DNA from: Xenorhabdus stockiae
GTDB taxonomy: Bacteria; Pseudomonadota; Gammaproteobacteria; Enterobacterales; Enterobacteriaceae
Length of the DNA stretch: 64,000 nt
Direction of reading: 5' to 3'
Assembly: GCF_002632825.1 (NCBI RefSeq)
Contig: NZ_NJAJ01000011.1
Location: 62,001-126,000, forward strand
The notes beneath the pieces are model-generated. The model did no database searches. It saw nothing but the letters and a program-made list of their open reading frames with translations, and had not been told where the DNA came from. Shown piece by piece: positions 60,367 to 64,000 of this stretch (position 1 is its first letter; every line of letters begins with the position of its first letter). The translations under genes were made by a program, and so were the position numbers.

Positions 60367-62394
60367 TTATTTAACCTGCATACCCGGTTGGGCACCGCTA
60401 TCCGGGCTTAACAGGAAAATTTCTTTTCCGCCGGGACCTGCTGCCATCACCATACCTTCTGAAATACCAAAACGCATTTTACGCGGGGCAAGGTTAGCAA
60501 CCATAACCGTCAGGCGATTTTCCAGTGCTTTCGGATCTGGGTACGCTGAGCGAATACCAGAGAAGACCTGACGAGTCTCACCGCCAAGGTCTAGAACTAA
60601 TCTCAGCAGCTTATCTGAACCATCAACAAAATCAGCCTGTTTAATTAATGCGATACGCATATCAACTTTGGCGAAGTCATCAAATGTGATGGTATCCTGA
60701 ATAGGATCATCAGCCAGAGGGCCTGTCACGGTTTTTTGTGGCTTAATACTTTCTGTGGAATCCGCCACCATAGCTTCAACTTTAGCCATTTCGATACGGT
60801 TAAACAGTGCCTTAAATGGTGAAACATTATGGCTCAGCAGTGGCTGTGAAATTCCATCCCAAGTCAGTTCAGTATTCAGGAATGCTTCTGCACGTTCAGT
60901 CAGACCCGGAAGAATTGGTTTCAGGTAAGTCATCAGGACGCGGAACAGGTTGATGCCCATTGAGCAGACAGCCTGAAGATCGGCGTCGCGGCCTTCTTGT
61001 TTCGCGATAACCCACGGTGCCTGTTCATCAACATAACGGTTGGCGAGATCTGCCAGCGCCATGATTTCACGTATCGCCTTACCAAATTCGCGATTAGTGA
61101 AATCTTCTTCAATTCCCTGTGCCGCATCGACAAATTTTTGATACAAAGCAGGATCAGCAAGCTTATCTGCCAGTTTGCCACCAAAACGTTTATTGATGAA
61201 ACCGGCGTTACGCGAAGCTAAATTAACAACTTTGTTTACGATGTCACTGTTAACGCGCTGAACGAAATCTTCCAGATTCAGATCGATATCATCGATACGG
61301 GAAGAGAGTTTTGCAGCGTAGTAATAACGCAGGCAATCTGCATCCAGATGTTTAAGATACGTTTCCGCCTTGATGAAAGTTCCGCGGGATTTCGACATTT
61401 TTGTGCCGTTGACAGTAATGTAACCGTGAACAAACACATTAGTTGGCTTACGGTAATTACTGCCTTCCAGCATAGCAGGCCAGAACAGACTGTGGAAATA
61501 GACGATATCTTTACCGATAAAGTGGTACAGATCAGTTTTAGAATCTTTTTTCCAGAATTCGTCAAAATTCAGGTCGTCACGCTTGTTACACAGATTCTGG
61601 AATGAACCCATATAACCGATAGGCGCATCCAGCCAGACATAAAAATATTTACCCGGCTCATCAGGGATTTCAAAACCGAAATAAGGCGCATCACGGGTGA
61701 TATCCCACTGTTGCAGACCAGATTCAAACCATTCCTGCATTTTGTTTGCTACCTGCTCTTGCAGGGTGCCGGAACGAGTCCACTGTTGCAGCATATCGCT
61801 GAACGCAGGCAGGTCGAAGAAGAAATGCTCAGTCTCGCGCATTTCTGGTGTTGCACCGGATACCACTGAACGCGGGTTGATCAACTCTGTCGGCGCATAA
61901 GTCGTTCCGCACACTTCGCAGTTATCGCCATACTGATCTTCCGACTTACATTTCGGACAGCTTCCTTTAACGAAACGATCCGGCAGAAACATGCTTTTTT
62001 CCGGATCGAATAGCTGAGAAATTGTCCGGTTTTTGATGTAGCCGTTTTGCTTCAGTTTCAGATAAATTTCGGATGCAAGAGCTCTGTTTTCTTCGCTGTG
62101 CGTAGAGTGATAGTTATCATAACTAATCGCAAAACCAGCAAAATCCTGTTGATGCTCCAGATGCACTTTGTCGATCATTTCTTCTGGCGTGATCCCGGCC
62201 TGCTGAGCTTTCAGCATGATTGGTGTACCGTGGGCATCGTCAGCACAGACAAAGTGAACCTCTTTGCCGCGCATTCGATGATAACGAACCCAAATATCAG
62301 CCTGAATGTGTTCTAAAATGTGACCGAGATGAATTGGACCGTTAGCATAGGGTAACGCACAGGTCACCAATAATTTTTTCGCGACTTGAGACAT
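60367..62394 (-). CDS. metG: methionyl-tRNA synthetase
   Basis: A 675-residue class I aminoacyl-tRNA synthetase. The HIGH motif is in [15 protein letters not shown] near residue 15-25, the zinc knuckle in [18 protein letters not shown] near 145-165, and KMSKS in the [10 protein letters not shown] stretch near 332. The C-terminal 110 residues ([20 protein letters not shown] onward) are the tRNA-binding dimerisation domain found in the long E. coli form. It is transcribed alone. In E. coli it is divergent from mrp (apbC); here an MFS gene is upstream instead. Confidence 0.97.
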   Translation of the reverse strand: MSQVAKKLLVTCALPYANGPIHLGHILEHIQADIWVRYHRMRGKEVHFVCADDAHGTPIMLKAQQAGITPEEMIDKVHLEHQQDFAGFAISYDNYHSTHSEENRALASEIYLKLKQNGYIKNRTISQLFDPEKSMFLPDRFVKGSCPKCKSEDQYGDNCEVCGTTYAPTELINPRSVVSGATPEMRETEHFFFDLPAFSDMLQQWTRSGTLQEQVANKMQEWFESGLQQWDITRDAPYFGFEIPDEPGKYFYVWLDAPIGYMGSFQNLCNKRDDLNFDEFWKKDSKTDLYHFIGKDIVYFHSLFWPAMLEGSNYRKPTNVFVHGYITVNGTKMSKSRGTFIKAETYLKHLDADCLRYYYAAKLSSRIDDIDLNLEDFVQRVNSDIVNKVVNLASRNAGFINKRFGGKLADKLADPALYQKFVDAAQGIEEDFTNREFGKAIREIMALADLANRYVDEQAPWVIAKQEGRDADLQAVCSMGINLFRVLMTYLKPILPGLTERAEAFLNTELTWDGISQPLLSHNVSPFKALFNRIEMAKVEAMVADSTESIKPQKTVTGPLADDPIQDTITFDDFAKVDMRIALIKQADFVDGSDKLLRLVLDLGGETRQVFSGIRSAYPDPKALENRLTVMVANLAPRKMRFGISEGMVMAAGPGGKEIFLLSPDSGAQPGMQVK

Positions 62395-62631
62395 AGTTAG
62401 GATCTGACTTCCATAAATTAAAAAGGGTTTTTGATGTTACCTGATAAGGAGCATTGCCGCTAGGGGAGGTTGACATTTCAGGAAGGATTTTAAGCAGCAT
62501 GATGTCCGGTATCACTGTCTTTGCTAAAAAACGATTATACCGAGTCATCATGCCAGTATGTATATTGTTAGGGTTCATGCGGAATAAGTTATCTGCATCA
62601 AGACAATATCCTGAACTCATTTACTTTGAAG

Positions 62632-63894
62632 TTATATGCTGACTGATTTAAATGTGCCGCGCTGAATGACACTGAGTAGCCATCTTAGAAAACCCGGGAT
62701 CTGTAGCAGGATCATAAATCCGAATGCTACCTGATATGCGATCTGAGGATAATGCCCGGCTGCATCTATAGGCCAAAAACCGATGATCACACCGAATATA
62801 GTTTGTATGAGAAAAGTGCCAAATAGAATCAGCAGATTAAGACAGGTAGAAGCACGCCCGGTCATCGCTGGCGATACACTTTGTGCCACGATAGAGTATT
62901 CCAGACCAGCAATGGCGCTTATCAAAGTAAATCCGACAGAGAGTAGCGGTAGTAACGGGAGGATGTTTAAAGCACATAAAACTTGTATCACCAGAAACAA
63001 AAAAATGCCTATTCCGCCAACTTCCATGGGTTTAATATTGAACTTACCGGCCCATTCAGTGATAGTGCCTACAAAAAGTGAGCCGACAACGCCTGCTCCC
63101 ATTCCTATAAACAGATAGACCGAAGTGAGTTTATTACTGTAATGCCCTACATCCTGTAACCATTTTCCCATCCACAATCCTTGTAGCCCGAAAGCAACTG
63201 TATGAGGAAGTAATAACAAACTGATGACTTTGCGAAAGGAGTGATCTTTGTAAACTTCAATTAGCGAGGTAATCCGTGGCCACTTCACCATTTTATGTTC
63301 AATTGGGTCTTTGGGAACCCATATTGCGGTAACTACCATAACAATCAGAGTTACACCAGCCATAGCAAAGAATAGCGTTCGCCAGGAAATAAAACCTACC
63401 AGCCAGGCAACCGGCAATGTCGATAGCATGGCACCTAATCCCCCAACAGCCAGTAGGTACCCATAAATAGAGGGTAGTTTATTGTCAGGAACCCAAAAGG
63501 AAAGCACTTTGACCGACCCCATAAAGCAGGCTGCTAATCCCAGTCCAATAAGGATCCTGGCTAGTAATAACGTAGTGAAGTCCTGCCCAATACCAAATAG
63601 TAACGCTCCCACCACGGCAATACCTAAAAGAAACAGTTGCACTCCTTTTGGTCCATAGCGATCAAGGGCAAGTCCAACAGGCAGTTGAGCTAAGGAAAAT
63701 GAAAGAAAGTAAGCACTTGATAAGATTCCGAGTTGTCCTGCGGACAATGACATTGCTGAAACCAAAAATGGTGTTAAGACAGCATTTATATTTCGGAACA
63801 GAAATGATATGCCGTGCCCGAATGCAAAAGGCAAGAATACATGAGTCATTACTTTAGACGAGTTTATTTGTTGAGCCGATGATATTTCAGCCAT
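62632..63894 (-). CDS. MFS transporter, unassigned
   Basis: A 420-residue inner-membrane protein with 12 helices. Recognisable MFS elements are LDRYGPKG between helices 2 and 3, RILIGLGLAACFMGSVKVLSFW in helix 4, and the PVAWLVGFISWRTLF stretch in helix 5. The pattern is that of a general anion/cation symporter type, but the substrate is not evident. It sits upstream of metG on the same strand, after a 237-bp gap without a gene that should contain the metG promoter. The start MAEISSAQQINSSK has only a weak site ahead. Confidence 0.75.
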   Translation of the reverse strand: MAEISSAQQINSSKVMTHVFLPFAFGHGISFLFRNINAVLTPFLVSAMSLSAGQLGILSSAYFLSFSLAQLPVGLALDRYGPKGVQLFLLGIAVVGALLFGIGQDFTTLLLARILIGLGLAACFMGSVKVLSFWVPDNKLPSIYGYLLAVGGLGAMLSTLPVAWLVGFISWRTLFFAMAGVTLIVMVVTAIWVPKDPIEHKMVKWPRITSLIEVYKDHSFRKVISLLLLPHTVAFGLQGLWMGKWLQDVGHYSNKLTSVYLFIGMGAGVVGSLFVGTITEWAGKFNIKPMEVGGIGIFLFLVIQVLCALNILPLLPLLSVGFTLISAIAGLEYSIVAQSVSPAMTGRASTCLNLLILFGTFLIQTIFGVIIGFWPIDAAGHYPQIAYQVAFGFMILLQIPGFLRWLLSVIQRGTFKSVSI

Positions 63895-64000
63895 GATAAT
63901 ACCTTAATTTTAAGCAATATTATTCGGAATGCATTGAGTATGTTTTGTCTCCACCTTTTCGTTTCTCATCGTGCTTTGGGTTAAACTTACAGCCAGAGCT

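Noticed and set aside
62342-62620. 92-codon minus-strand frame upstream of metG
   Set aside because: It overlaps the metG start in another frame, has no ribosome binding site and no protein-like features.

Overview
This window looks like a chromosomal segment of an AT-rich enterobacterium of the Photorhabdus/Xenorhabdus type, with Photorhabdus the more likely. The protein sequences are close to E. coli K-12 orthologues as I remember them. The intergenic regions carry many ERIC (enterobacterial repetitive intergenic consensus) elements, and a few AT-rich orphan genes interrupt an otherwise conserved gene order. The genus is inferred from style and gene content; no search was run. I see no rRNA, tRNA, CRISPR array, prophage, transposase or plasmid gene.

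Layout. (1) 1-11000: the start of gpmA, a CPBP membrane protease, modF and modE (molybdate regulation), acrZ, an MFS transporter, modABC (molybdate uptake, with a ModE-type operator), ybhA and pgl. (2) 11000-17600: an orphan protein with a possible VapA-like fold, then the full biotin locus, bioA divergent from bioBFCD across a BirA operator, and a 690-bp gap with DnaA boxes and a LexA box leading to uvrB. (3) 17600-32400: uvrB, yvcK/ybhK, a Moco-type riboswitch followed by moaACDE (no moaB), ybhL, a NUDIX hydrolase, an orphan 336-residue protein and the cecR-ybhGFSR efflux operon. (4) 32400-43300: rhlE, dusC, a MetY-type sulfhydrylase, a GlsB/YeaQ-type membrane protein, sseA, a small membrane protein, dinG, a PhnA-domain protein, dps and rhtA. 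(5) 43500-47800: an AT-rich accessory cluster with two GNAT acetyltransferases (one frameshifted at a TATG repeat), a CynX-type MFS, a short-chain dehydrogenase-like protein and a Gfo/Idh/MocA oxidoreductase. (6) 48000-64000: ybiT, moeA-moeB, an MFS, folE-yeiB, sanA, maeA, cdd, yohJ-yohK, metG and an MFS.

The main functional theme is molybdenum: uptake (modABC), sensing (modE, modF), pterin synthesis (moaACDE) and metal insertion or sulfur-carrier activation (moeA, moeB). The pathway starts from GTP, which folE also uses. Biotin synthesis and DNA repair (uvrB, dinG) are the other coherent blocks. Much of the window corresponds to two E. coli regions joined together: gpmA to moeA (about 17-18.6 min) and folE to metG (about 47-48 min).

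Most of the window is ordinary housekeeping DNA. The items most worth a second look are the TATG-repeat frameshift in the second acetyltransferase, the two orphan genes, the family of full-length and core-deleted ERIC elements (one separating modE from modF), and the bioD-uvrB gap with its palindromic DnaA-box pair. I did not find a convincing new defence or toxin system.
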